Of a stretch of DNA of 64,000 nt, positions 51,101 through 60,610 are shown one piece after another. The notes under the pieces are model-generated. The model was not told where the DNA came from. It made no database searches and was given only the letters and a program-made list of their open reading frames with translations. Position 1 is the stretch's first letter; each line of letters begins with the position of its first letter. Made by a program: the position numbers and the translations under genes. Source of the stretch: Annona cherimola (Eukaryota; Streptophyta; Magnoliopsida; Magnoliales; Annonaceae); contig CM059971.1 of assembly GCA_030490835.1 (NCBI GenBank), positions 72,372,224 through 72,436,223 on the forward strand, in the 5' to 3' direction.

Positions 51101-54100
51101 GGCCCAAGCGCATGAAGTTTTCATATATTTATTTTTATATTTTTTACTTTTAATATTTTTTATTTAAATTTCGAAATAAGAAATAGCCCATTTTCATGTG
51201 CTTGGGCCCACATAAAAAATCAAAAAACAAAAAAGAGGTCATGTAACCATGTGCACTGAGCAGGTGCACTAGATCAGCTTCCCAATTCACCAGTCCATCT
51301 GTAAATAAAGCATGGAAAAATAATGGATTCTTGTTGATAGTTCCCTCCTCTAATATCTTTTACATTTACTTTTAGGATGTGTTTGGCAATTAATAAAAAA
51401 TGTCAAGTTAAAACTTTTCAATCCAAAACTTTTCATTCTCCACAATTATTATATTTTGAATCATTTTTTCACATTTTCCTATACAACTACCCTACTTTTC
51501 AATCATTTCTACACAATTATCCATACAACTAACTTATCTATTTTAACTTTATCCTCTTTACTACTCATCATTACCCCTATCATATCACATCATTTGACAA
51601 TTTTTACTCTCCAAAACTTTTCATCAAAAATTTTATTCATTACCAAACACATCCTTAGCTTCAAAAAATCGCCGTACAAATTGGTGCTGATAACTAAATG
51701 GAAAAAAAACAAAAACAAAAACAAATATGCATATAAATAGGTTTTATTAGGTTACATACCAAGAGATACAGATATTGATAAGCATGATGCAAATTCTTCA
51801 TTCACTGGATATTCATATACCAAAGTCCTAAGCATGTTAATTATTTGAAACTTGGTAGGTTGACCCCAGGGGAAGTTTCACATTATGCCTTATGATCTAT
51901 CCCACTCGAAACCTTCACAGGGGCCTATATGGATGTCACTATGATTCTCTTCAAGGATGCATTATAATAAAATTAGATGATATAATTAGGAGCAGATATG
52001 CCAAGAGATTGAATTACTGATGCTAATAAGCATGATCCGAACCATTCAGCACGGGACTCTCATATCCCACAGTCTAAAACACATGGATGATTTGACTTCA
52101 AGGAAACTTTTATATTATGACTTAAACATGTGGTCCAACACACTTCAAACATTTGAATGGTTGGTATTGACATCATTACTCCATTTAGTGGGCACATTCT
52201 AATAAAATTAGATGATATAAACAGCAGAACAGAAACTACATGACATGAATATGCTCCCTGATTTATGGATCAAGATTTTATCTGGTTTGTTACATCGTTA
52301 GGCATAAGTTCACAGTTTTGTTTAGGTAACAGATCAGATGATACCACCCCATAAATCAGGGAGCATAGTCATGTCATGCCCATACCCGCATAAAGTCTAA
52401 AACATATGGATGATTTGGCTTCAAGGGAACTTTTACATTATATCTCAAACATGCAGCCGGACACACTTCAAACACTTGAATGGTCTGATATTGATATCGT
52501 TAATCCATTTAATGGGCACATTCTAATAAAATTAAATGGCGTAAACAGCAGAATGGAAACTGCATGACATGACTATGCTCACTGATTTATGGATCGAGAT
52601 TTTCTCTCATTCGTATGACATAATTTCATTGTTCTGTTTAAGTAACAGATCAGATGATACCCTATAGTCAAACACCACCACCCACACCCACACACAACTA
52701 ATATATTACCCAACAGTTCTCCTACACAGTTAGTTTATTCCCAGACAGTTCTAGCATCCTGAGCTGTTTCCCACCTAACTGGTCAGCTGATAGACCCATG
52801 AACCTAATTACATTTCAAACAAAACTAATAAAGAAGAACGGAAGACAGGATTGAAACCACCCAATGATTTCAAAGCACTAAAGGATGATACTAGAATAAC
52901 CATAGGAATAGAAGATTCTCAAAATTCTAACAGAAAACATACATATACCATGTCTTACTAACATTGAATATGCCTCATTTGTCAAGGAAAAATGCCCTTC
53001 AGACTGACCACCACCAATGTAGCTGAAAGTATATAACCAAAAAAAAAAAAAAAACGAAAAAAAAGTATTACTCGTAGAGAAGGGAATCCAAAACATAGTT
53101 TATAATGAGAATTTATGCAAAAAAAAATATTATTGCATCATTAAACCGGCTAACATACACTGTACCAGAGCACCTTCCTTCCCAAGCTGCATCTTTTGCT
53201 TTTTCATTTTCCAACATTTCCAAAACACCCCTTCCAAGTCCAAGCTTAGGCAGTTCAGTCTGCCAACCCTCCCTTTTGGCTTTACCACCAGAATGTAACT
53301 TCTCCACAACCTGATAAAAGACAAGGCCAAAAATGTATAGTCAGACCCTTTGACAACTGTGTCCACGTGTTTCATATGGGAAGCAAAACAACATAGGCAC
53401 CAGAAAATGTTAAACATTATAACTGATCATCTACTTATGAGTTATGACATAAGCAAAATAACTTAAATATCTACTTTATCAACCAGTGTGGCTTTTTGAC
53501 TTTAGGGTGTGCTAGAAATAAGTGAAAAAATGTAAACTAAAACTTTTTAATCTATAACTTTTCACTCTCTATGAATACCATATTGTTTATCATTTTTTCA
53601 CATCTTACTATGCAACTAACCTATTTTTAATCATTTTTATACAAATACTCACACAATTAATCTATCTATTTTAACTTTATTCTCTTTACTCTTCATTATT
53701 ATCCCTATCATATAACATTATTTTCTTCTAATTCAAAAACTTTTATATCAAAAATTTTTCATCCTAAGGTTTCATCACTTCTCAAACACACCGTTAATGT
53801 GTAATGCTATAAACTTTCACTAGCATGAATGATTGAGCCATAGAGCTGCAGGGTGGATATTTAAATATTGGATGGTCTTTAGAATAATGCTAATTATGCT
53901 TAAATTTGATTGGTGTTATCTTCCACCTTTACAAACAAAACATACAAATACGAGGCAAGGCGCACACCAAGGACCAAGAATAAGAACAAAATCTAGCATT
54001 CTAGCTTATAGACTTTGACTCTTTAAGCCAGTTAATAATGTTCTTCAATGACTCCTAACTTCGATGAGTCCTATCTCTAAGTTAATTTTGATTATCCATC

Positions 54101-55093
54101 ATTTTTTTTTTCATAAAATATAATGCCATCACAATCTGAGAATAATAAATACAAGAGACGGAAATATGTAGAAACCAACAATGGTAACTAACCTTTTCCT
54201 TCTCAGCTTCAATATGCCTTTTCATGCCTGGAATCAACCTGTTTCAATTAAAATTTCCAAAAAGATTATCAAAAAGCAGAGCGCCATGGACAATAACATG
54301 ACAGAATGGTTGATGAGATAGAGCTTTGGATATAAAAGTAAAATATAAAAAATAAAAAACACCTTAGATGGTCTGTGGAGTATAACCAACGCCTGAAAGA
54401 ATCCTGATATAATATATCACAAGTGCTTTCCCTTCAATCTAAAATGAATCCTAAAATTCTGAAGTTAACGCCTACAAATACTTGCATTTCTATGGGTTTG
54501 TATTTCGAATGAATCAAATCCAAGTAAACAAAAGGATACATCATTTCACTCGGTTTCCAATTACGACCTACATATGAAATTCAAAGACGCGGATACTAAC
54601 TCAGTACAAGCCTTGCGGATGAAATTTCAACTACATGCATATGAAATCTATGTTTTAAAAAAATCCACTCCATCAACCAAATGGGCCATAATCAGCAGCC
54701 AGTATATCAATAAGATGCGAACCAGTTTACATCGCCATGTTCTCATATTCAGAATATTCTCAAACCATTGTCCATCTACCACGGAGCCCCTCAAACCAAT
54801 GGGGAATGGACAGCGAAGCCATGCTGCCCAGTCTCCACTCCTTGGAAGTCACCAAATTTATCATGCCATACACAACAAAGAAGAGTGCAGAGAACAAGGG
54901 CTTACTTGATGGAGTTGAAAAGAAGCGCCGTCAGGCAGGCCTTGATCCCGTTGTCTTGAACAGCGAGCAGCACGGACCGGACAAAGAACGCGATGAAGAG
55001 GGCGAGGAGAGGGGAGACAACGAGAGCGAGAGGCTCGTACTGAGAAAGGAAGCCATTGGCAGAAGCTCGCAACCGATGCACGTAGGTCTCCAT
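36443..55093 (-). CDS. DPL1: Sphingosine-1-phosphate lyase
   Basis: Fifteen exons: 55093-54906, 54238-54193, 53310-53159, 53022-52963, 50653-50429, 50323-50182, 48434-48384, 48296-48205, 44876-44750, 42551-42536, 40780-40673, 39377-39323, 39239-39093, 38665-38587, 36565-36443. They total 1611 bp, or 536 residues plus TAG, close to the 544 of the Arabidopsis enzyme; all phases agree. It is a PLP-dependent ER enzyme that splits phosphorylated long-chain bases into phosphoethanolamine and a fatty aldehyde, the exit step of sphingolipid breakdown. There is a single N-terminal membrane segment at about 21-40 ([20 protein letters not shown]). The group II decarboxylase-like fold includes [12 protein letters not shown] (cofactor phosphate region), [43 protein letters not shown] (Lys341, the PLP lysine) and TEWSGGLY with TIAGSRPGG. 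Odd points: His199 where the family normally has Thr (SGGTES), and a 16-nt exon 10. The main uncertainty is the start codon; ATG 55093 is the first in frame that gives a family-like N-terminus. Confidence 0.96.
37488..37834. mobile_element. Foldback MITE in a TA microsatellite
   Basis: Long inverted arms (about 110 bases each): left TGGGCCCCACATGATCATCA ... ACCATACCAATTTTCATCCC, right the complement (GGGATGAAAATTGGTATGG ... CATGATCATGTGGGCCCCA). The centre carries the core-family-C word (TTTACATTAAACTATTTTAT). The right end has an extra GGTGCAGTGACGCTGCACC hairpin. Both flanks are (TA)n. In the last intron of DPL1. Confidence 0.85.
37985..38150 (-). mobile_element. tRNA-derived SINE-like element
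   Basis: On the minus strand: box A TGCCTCAGTGGT (38125-38114), box B GGGTTCGACCC (38082-38072), and a tRNA-like acceptor pairing GGCAT/ATGCC over 38130-38067. The body continues toward 37985. The anticodon arm is not a usable tRNA, so this is a SINE head and not a tRNA gene. It is in the last intron of DPL1, in the gene's sense. Confidence 0.6.
38733..38762. repeat. (AG)n microsatellite
   Basis: About 15 AG units in the DPL1 intron between exons 13 and 14, near the acceptor of the 38665-38587 exon. Confidence 0.9.
40056..40336 (+). mobile_element. Tourist-like MITE
   Basis: GGGTGTGTTTGG ... CCAAACACACCT with TAA on both sides (40053-40055 and 40337-40339). In a DPL1 intron, inside a larger repeat with AAGGCCCAAGGCATCTTAGG (39855) and GTGCCTAGGCGCACACCTAAG (40492) ends. 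Confidence 0.88.
41055..41342 (+). mobile_element. Tourist-like MITE
   Basis: GGGTGTGTTTGGG start, degraded right end ATGCCC, TTA on both sides (41052-41054 and 41343-41345). In the DPL1 intron between exons 10 and 11. Confidence 0.85.
41370..41893 (+). mobile_element. Copia-like LTR remnant with primer-binding site
   Basis: A TATA box (TTCCTATAAATAGAGACC near 41550), a long pyrimidine-rich leader, then GTTCTACATCAGAGCACC, where ATCAGAGC (41879-41886) matches the core of the initiator-tRNA-Met primer site used by plant copia elements. No coding part follows. Antisense in a DPL1 intron. The left end is uncertain. Confidence 0.6.
42536..42551 (-). CDS. DPL1: 16-nt microexon of DPL1 (exon 10)
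   Basis: CATCAATTTGTTGCTG, between a CTACAG acceptor and a GTAAGT donor. It encodes HQFVA plus one base, which joins NHEIRK (exon 9) to VTEWSGG (exon 11) exactly as in the Arabidopsis protein (RKHQFVAVTEWSGG). Without it the frame breaks (16 is not a multiple of 3). Confidence 0.93.
46540..47450 (-). pseudogene. Degenerate plastid 16S rRNA fragment (nuclear plastid DNA)
   Basis: The plus strand carries the complement of the 3' 60 percent of 16S rRNA. It starts with the anti-Shine-Dalgarno end (AAAGGAGGTGATC at 46541), then TACGGCTATCTTGTTACAACTT, GGCATCCCCCTCCTTG, TTCATGCAGGCGGGTTGCAG, ATAATGACTTGACATCATCC, TCAAGAGGATCAATGGCATG, TATCCATCGTTTA-like, and GGTGTTCTTTCCAATCT near 47330. Nearly every former CpG reads TpG or CpA, typical of long nuclear residence under methylation. 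It lies in the DPL1 intron between exons 8 and 9, in the gene's sense. It is not a working rRNA gene. Confidence 0.92.
51045..51281. mobile_element. Foldback MITE, about 237 bp
   Basis: CCAATTCA on both sides (51037-51044 and 51282-51289). Arms pair: GTTACATGACCCCTTTT with AAGAGGTCATGTAAC, and ATGTGGGCCCAAGCGCATGA with TCATGTGCTTGGGCCCACAT. In a DPL1 intron. Confidence 0.8.
51375..51654 (-). mobile_element. Tourist-like MITE
   Basis: GGATGTGTTTGGC ... ACCAAACACATCC with TTA on both sides (51372-51374 and 51655-51657). Reverse orientation, in a DPL1 intron. Confidence 0.9.
51763..52680. repeat. Imperfect tandem duplication, three units of about 240-325 bp
   Basis: Units begin near 51763, 52001 and about 52330. 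Shared words: GATAAGCATGATGC / AATAAGCATGATCC; ACATGGATGATTTGACTTCA / ACATATGGATGATTTGGCTT; CATTCTAATAAAATTAGATG / CATTCTAATAAAATTAAATG; ATGCTCCCTGATTTATGGAT / ATGCTCACTGATTTATGGAT; AACAGATCAGATGATACC twice. The first unit is the shortest and most diverged. In the DPL1 intron between exons 4 and 5. Confidence 0.85.
53505..53793 (-). mobile_element. Tourist-like MITE
   Basis: GGGTGTGCTAG ... CAAACACACCG with TTA on both sides (53502-53504 and 53794-53796). In the DPL1 intron between exons 2 and 3. Confidence 0.88.
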
Positions 55094-55520
55094 GGCAGAA
55101 AGAAAAGGCGCGCGATGGTCGAGAAGCTCGCCGCCAACCTAACACCTACTGAAACTTGTCTACAAGACCGAAGAAATATAGAAGGAACGACAGAAACGTA
55201 GCAGACGAAGCAACGTTTTTGGGTGGCGTGGGAAGAACGCCTCGGACGATTGCTTTTACGTTTTTGGCTCTTCTCTGGCCAACGTGGATTGGAGCTCCAG
55301 CTGTGGATTTTTCTCGAACAGATGTTGTGCATAGGGCCTAAGGAAAGCTGGCTTCCGCTTAATCACCCGTGTGAACCAATGCGCCGTCGAGCATTTCCAG
55401 AATCTTTTGCGCAATTGCACGGAACTTTCTTAGGGATGTTTGCTTGCGCTGGTACAGTGGGAGAGACGTCAGACGTGGAGGCAGTCCAGGAACTTGGATT
55501 TAATAGGATCTTCGAATGAG
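55094..55520 (-). promoter_or_regulatory. 5' flank of DPL1
   Basis: More GC-rich than its surroundings, as is usual around a plant transcription start, and the likely 5' leader and promoter of DPL1. Open frames here on the plus strand have no recognisable protein. No clear TATA box was found. Confidence 0.4.
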
Positions 55521-56749
55521 GTGGGAAGTAAGAAAGGGACTATTTTAAAAATGTTTGATTGATATTAAATTATACGAATAAAGTTGAAAGTAAAAATTAG
55601 AATACAGGAAAATGAGGTTACTGAATAGTTAAAGAGTCCAGATCTATTGCACCCCAGTACACTGATGGTTAGATGTAGCATTATTAACCAAGAAGTTGGA
55701 ACTTGCCAAAAAAAGTTGATGGTGTTTTAATGAAAAAAACTTGCTAAAAAAAGTTGATGTTAGTACAAAAAGAAATTGCTCTTCTAAAGCATGAGAAAGA
55801 ACTTCTAACGGAAAGGCAACTTGCAAAAGCTTTTGAGAAAATAAAAATTGATAATTAAGGTTACAATGATAGTTATGTTTCTTGTAGACTTTGACAATAT
55901 GTTAATGTATCCTACTATCAACATACTTTAGTGGTTGTTTGAAGAACTGGATTTGGTTGCATTATCATGCTTTTGCTGCGTGTTGTTTTTTTACTTTTAA
56001 AATATGGCTTTAGATATTATATTGTATATTGAGTTTTGATCTTATACGTGATTATTACCTATACATATTCAAATTAGCCAACATTTCAAGGTAGAAAGTA
56101 GACAAAAGATGAATTCAAGTTAATTCCATTAGTGGTCTGTTCTTCTTACACATATATGAGATATGAGTTATATCTCATCTACAACCACTGTAGAAAAGAT
56201 TATAGATTATCTTGACAAAACTTTCATCCAATATACACAAATTTTCTACTCATAAGAAGAAATACAATTTATCATCAAAACATATCCACAGTGCTGCTAT
56301 TCTCAAAAAAGAATACACAATTCATGCAGGCACATGGACCGCAAATGATATCCCAAAAAATAGCTATTATTAAAAAACTACATTGCTGGCTTCTAGTGTC
56401 AAGCAATTCCTCATGTGCATGCACTATCTGCAAGAGCCATGAATATAATACAATAATTAAAATGCATTGATCATATAAATAGTCGTTCAAGAGACTGTGA
56501 AGCGTGAGAATTTGATACACATACCCTTAGGTTGACTTATGATGTGAGGTGGATCAATAATTATATATTCATGCATCGTAGACAACACTTGATGTACTAT
56601 CCTCCGTTGAAGAAGACACCATTATACCAAAGGGGTTTATCAATAAGGGAATGCAACCAAAGCATGTAAGAAGATCATATCATGTTGAACATATGAATTA
56701 CTTATCAATGCTTTGTTGTGACGGTTGAGCAATCATTTGGGGGTGGTAG
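55521..56749. other. AT-rich intergenic DNA
   Basis: A partial match to the second MITE family (AATGTTTGATTGATATTAAA near 55550) and an internal repeat AAAAAAGTTGATG (55710, 55748). No gene seen. Confidence 0.4.
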
Positions 56750-57720
56750 ATGCATTTGTAACATTGAGACTCCATTTCGGTGGCAACTTAGGTCTACGAC
56801 TTCCACATGGTTGTGAAAAATGTATATGATAAACATAGGGGCATGTTTTGGATCTATAATCAATTAATTTCAAGCTTCAACAGCGTTATTGTCTATGTGA
56901 TTAGAGGGGATGTCTTCTTTGAACCAATCCTTGCAATAGTGTTTGTCATGTATCTTGCACAACCATTGCTAAGCATCTACAGATACAATGCATACCTCAT
57001 CCATCTTCTCTTTAAATTTGGATCATGTGTAGGCTCTAGCCACATCCCACAATGCGTCCACAATTGGGTCATCTTTGCTAAATAGTTTTCCTTTCAAGTT
57101 GTTCATGATTTGCCTCATGTAATGCCAAATTACCAATGATGTCTATGAAAACTAGTTGTAATGCCTTGGGGAGTTCCTTTTGATGATAAGACATGAAGAC
57201 AAATGATCCATTCCAAATAGCTAAGAATAGTATCAAAGAAACCATTCTCAGTAATCAACCTCAACTGTTACCAAGCTAATCGGAATTATCTCATAGTTCC
57301 CATCTAATGTGACCATAGATAACAATACACTTTTATATCTACTTTTAAAATGTTCCATTTAAACCTATGAATAGTCTGCAGCTATTTCAAAAAGCATCTT
57401 GGAAAGCCTTCAAGGATATAAATAGATGACTGAATGTAACATCTGGATTTATTACATATTCCGCAACTGTGCCTGGATTGAACATCTTCAAAGTCGTGCA
57501 ATATGAAGGTACCAACTTGTGCGACTTTTCATTCAAACTAAGCACTTTGGCCATCACTTATGTTTGGGCTCTAAGGACTTTTTAATAACTAAGGTTCAAG
57601 CCAAATTCTGTTTGAAAATATTTTCGTAAAGCAGCTACAGAAGGCTTTTCTTTCTCTCACAACTGTTTATGATGTGTCTTCACCACTTTGCTATTGCAAA
57701 CTTTAGACCTCCTGGTTGAA
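56750..57720 (-). pseudogene. Decayed Mutator-like (MULE) transposase
   Basis: In reverse, fragments in shifting frames read LLSMVTLDGNYEIIPISLV, MRQIMNNLKGKLFSKDDPIV, DALWDVARAYT and FKEKMDEVCIVS, then NHIDNNAVEA. This is the order of the MULE transposase core (DGNNQIFPLA..., then N-F-K-x-K-F, then L-L-W-x-A-A-R-A). Many stops and frameshifts. MULE transposases cut and move DNA in the nucleus; this copy cannot be active. Confidence 0.75.
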
Positions 57721-58200
57721 ATGCTGAGCACTTGTGATTAAAACTTTTTCTTAAGTTGATTGTAAAACCTGTATCATAAGCAAGTTTCGAAAGAAGATAA
57801 CATAAGCAAGTTTCCTAGCATGAGGAAGTTAAACCTAAAAGAAAATAGTTTATATAAATTAAATGATTTCTAGTTGTTTGCCACATTCATCTTACTGGTT
57901 GCATCACCAATCAAAGAGATCCCTGGATAAGACTTTTGTTGGATTCAAATTATGGTTAGTTTGCTTCATTTAAAACAACAAAAACACCAAAGAAAAAACA
58001 AGCATGTTGTCAAACAAGGACAATTTGATGAAATTGTTGTCGAATTCGCTGGTCTCTTTTGCTAGGCTTTGGCTTTTGTTAATGGTAGAAAACAAAAAGT
58101 ATTGTATTGGGGCCTATATATGCTAAGTTGCATCAGGTATGGGCAATGCAAGGCCTAGTGCATGTATAGTCCTAATCATGCATTGCAATAAAATTCTTTT
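57721..58200. other. Flank between MULE and copia relics
   Basis: AT-rich with no coding signal I can assign; it may hold the decayed integrase end of the copia element. Confidence 0.3.
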
Positions 58201-60610
58201 GAAACTATGGTTTAATTGGATGGTCAAAATAACAAACTAGAAGGGAAGGTCTTTTCCATCACTAAGTCTATAGATTGTAAATGGATATTTAAGAAGAAAT
58301 TAAAAGTTGATGGCTCAATTGATAAATTTAAGCTAGGTTGGTAGCTAATGAATTTAGATAAAATGAAGATATAGATTCTTTGATACCTATGCCCTAGTAA
58401 TTAGAATTTCAACTGTTAGAATATTAATGACCCTAACTTCTATTCATTATCTTGAAATGTACAAAATAGATATAAAAATTACTTTTCTAAATAAAGATTT
58501 AAATGAAGAAATTTATGTGGAATATTCTAAAGGATTCATTATGCTTGTATAAGAAAAAAGTTTGCAAACTAATAAAACCCTTATATAGTTTAAAGCGGGT
58601 ACTTCAGCAATTGCATAAAAAATTTGATCAGTGTGTATTATCTAATGGGTTTAAGCTAAATAAATTAGATAAATATATTTATAATAAATTTACTACAAAT
58701 AGAGGTGTTATTATTTATATGTATATGGACGATATGCTCATTTTTTGGTAAATTAAAAATTTCTTATCTGTCAATTTTGATAAAAAAAAGATATGCACAA
58801 TGCAAATGTTATTCTTAACATCAAGATTATCAAAAGATGGTAATGTCTTGTTCATTTTCCAATCGTATTATATTGAAAAGATACTCAAGCGGTCTAGCAT
58901 TTTGATGCTAGTGTGGCTTTAACTCCTTTTGTTCCCAGTATTAAATTATATAAAAATAATGAAAGATTTGTAACTTAGCTTGAATATGCCACAATGATTA
59001 GAAGTTTGATATATGTTATGTATTATACCTAACCAAATATTGCTTATGCTACTGATAAAGATCTATAGCTTAGTTCAACCATGCTAGAATGATTAGAAGT
59101 TTGATATAAGTTATGTAGTATACTCAACTAGATATTGCTTATTCTGTCGGTTTACTTAACAGTTAACTAGTAATTTAGGACATACACATTGAAATTCAAT
59201 TTATAGGATATTAAAATATTTGAAAAAGACCATTACTTGTAGATTGCATTTTAGTAAACAAAGGAATCCAGATCCGTAAGTGACTTTGATAGGCTAGCCT
59301 ATCGAGCCAGAAACATTTGAAGAAGCGATTCAAAGCGAAGAATGAAGAAAAGCAATGGGGGGCACTAAAGCATAATCAAACATGGGACTTGGTACCAAAG
59401 CCTCAAGATGTTAAGCCTATATCATGCAAATGGGTATATAAGATGAAAACTTATCCTAATGGTTCAATAGCGAGGTACAAGGCACGACTAAGTAGACACT
59501 CCCTTCTCAAGGAACCGTATGTGAGACTTCTGCATCTCTCTCTTTATACGAAATTTCGTGTTGTAGCAAATTCACTACTGATTTCGGGTCGTACTTCCTC
59601 TCTCGTTAGTGTACTTATGGGAAAGAGATCCCTAACAGCAGACGAGTCCATGCTTCCTTATGCGAAAAGCGGAAGGAGATCCCCACAGAGATCTAAATGG
59701 TCTAGCCAACCATCAAATAAAGCGGTTAAATTTGACTGGTTCACTTTATCAAAATTGATTGAGTTAGCAAAGCCAGTAACCCGGTAAACTTTCTCAACTT
59801 TCCGAGTGCTTGACTGATGTGAGTTCATGCTTTCAATTTGGTTGTTGAAGTCAGTACAGACGGACCTTTAGTGCGCTTTTCTTTCTTTCGGATATCTGTC
59901 TACCCTGAGGATAGGGGAATCCATGCTCTGAGTCCCCCCTCCCCTGGTGTTCAAGCAGCCTTCAAAAAAAAAGCGGCTAATCGTCGAATAATAATAGACA
60001 AACGAAAAATTTCCTCACGACTTTTATTCATCTACTTGATTTGCTATTTATTTTGAAAAGAGGTTTGGTTGAGCTTGAAAATTCACTCATTGAAGGAAAT
60101 GAGTAAATGATTAAATTGAATTCGGTTGGATGATACTAGTGCCAACAAAACCAATGAACCCGCTGTATTGTAAGAGTATAGTGGTGAAAGTTAGATTTCG
60201 GACACTGAAAAATCCATGTCTACCAGTAGTTGAATTTTTACCCTTGACAGAACTGCTATTTCTTGGACTTCCAAAAATTATCCACATTACACATTCTACC
60301 ATTGCCGAGTTCCTTGGCTTAGCTACAACACGGAAAGAAGAAGAATGACTTAAAAATTTACTATTTAAAATTCACATTTGGCTAAGCCAATACCTCCTAT
60401 TTATTTGTATTGTAATAGCGAAGCAACTCTATTAAGAGCATATAACAAGACTTATAATGGTAAATTAAGACATCTTACAATGAAGTACATCTATGTAAAT
60501 CTGTTTCTCCAAGATTAAGTGGTAAATATTGACTTTATAAAATCAAGTGAAAAATTTGCAAACCCGCTTACAAAAGACCTTATCCATGAAGTGATCTAAA
60601 AGACAACAAG
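58200..60610 (+). pseudogene. Decayed Ty1/copia reverse transcriptase and RNase H, split by an insertion
   Basis: Fragments in order: SIDCKWIFKKKLKVDGSIDK near 58265, YKIDIKITFLNKDLNEEIYV near 58460, LIKPLYSLKRVLQQLHKKFD near 58575, then VIIYMYMDDMLIF (58710-58750) with the YMDD catalytic motif. RNase H scraps follow (LEYATMIRSLIYVM near 58980). After an interruption at about 59285-60375 the RNase H tail resumes (PIPPIYLYCNSEATLLRA, KTYNGKLRHLTMKYI) and ends in FANPLTKDLIHEV near 60560, the usual copia polyprotein end. Many stops make it inactive. Confidence 0.85.
59285..60375 (+). mobile_element. Organelle-like insertion (probably mitochondrial) inside the copia relic
   Basis: The copia relic is interrupted here by DNA of a different character: more GC-rich, less decayed, with long open frames. 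Its first 200 bases hold a separate and better preserved copia fragment (NQTWDLVPKPQDVKPISCKW), such as plant mitochondrial genomes often carry. The rest (for example CCCCTCCCCTGGTGTTCAAG and GCGGAAGGAGATCCCCACAG) has the look of plant mitochondrial intergenic DNA. Mitochondrial origin is an inference from composition; I cannot name a mitochondrial gene in it. Confidence 0.5.

Noticed and set aside
53155..53160. Alternative donor GTTAGC at the end of DPL1 exon 3
   Set aside because: It would put exon 4 out of frame; GTATGT at 53158 gives GTVYIGGG as the family requires.
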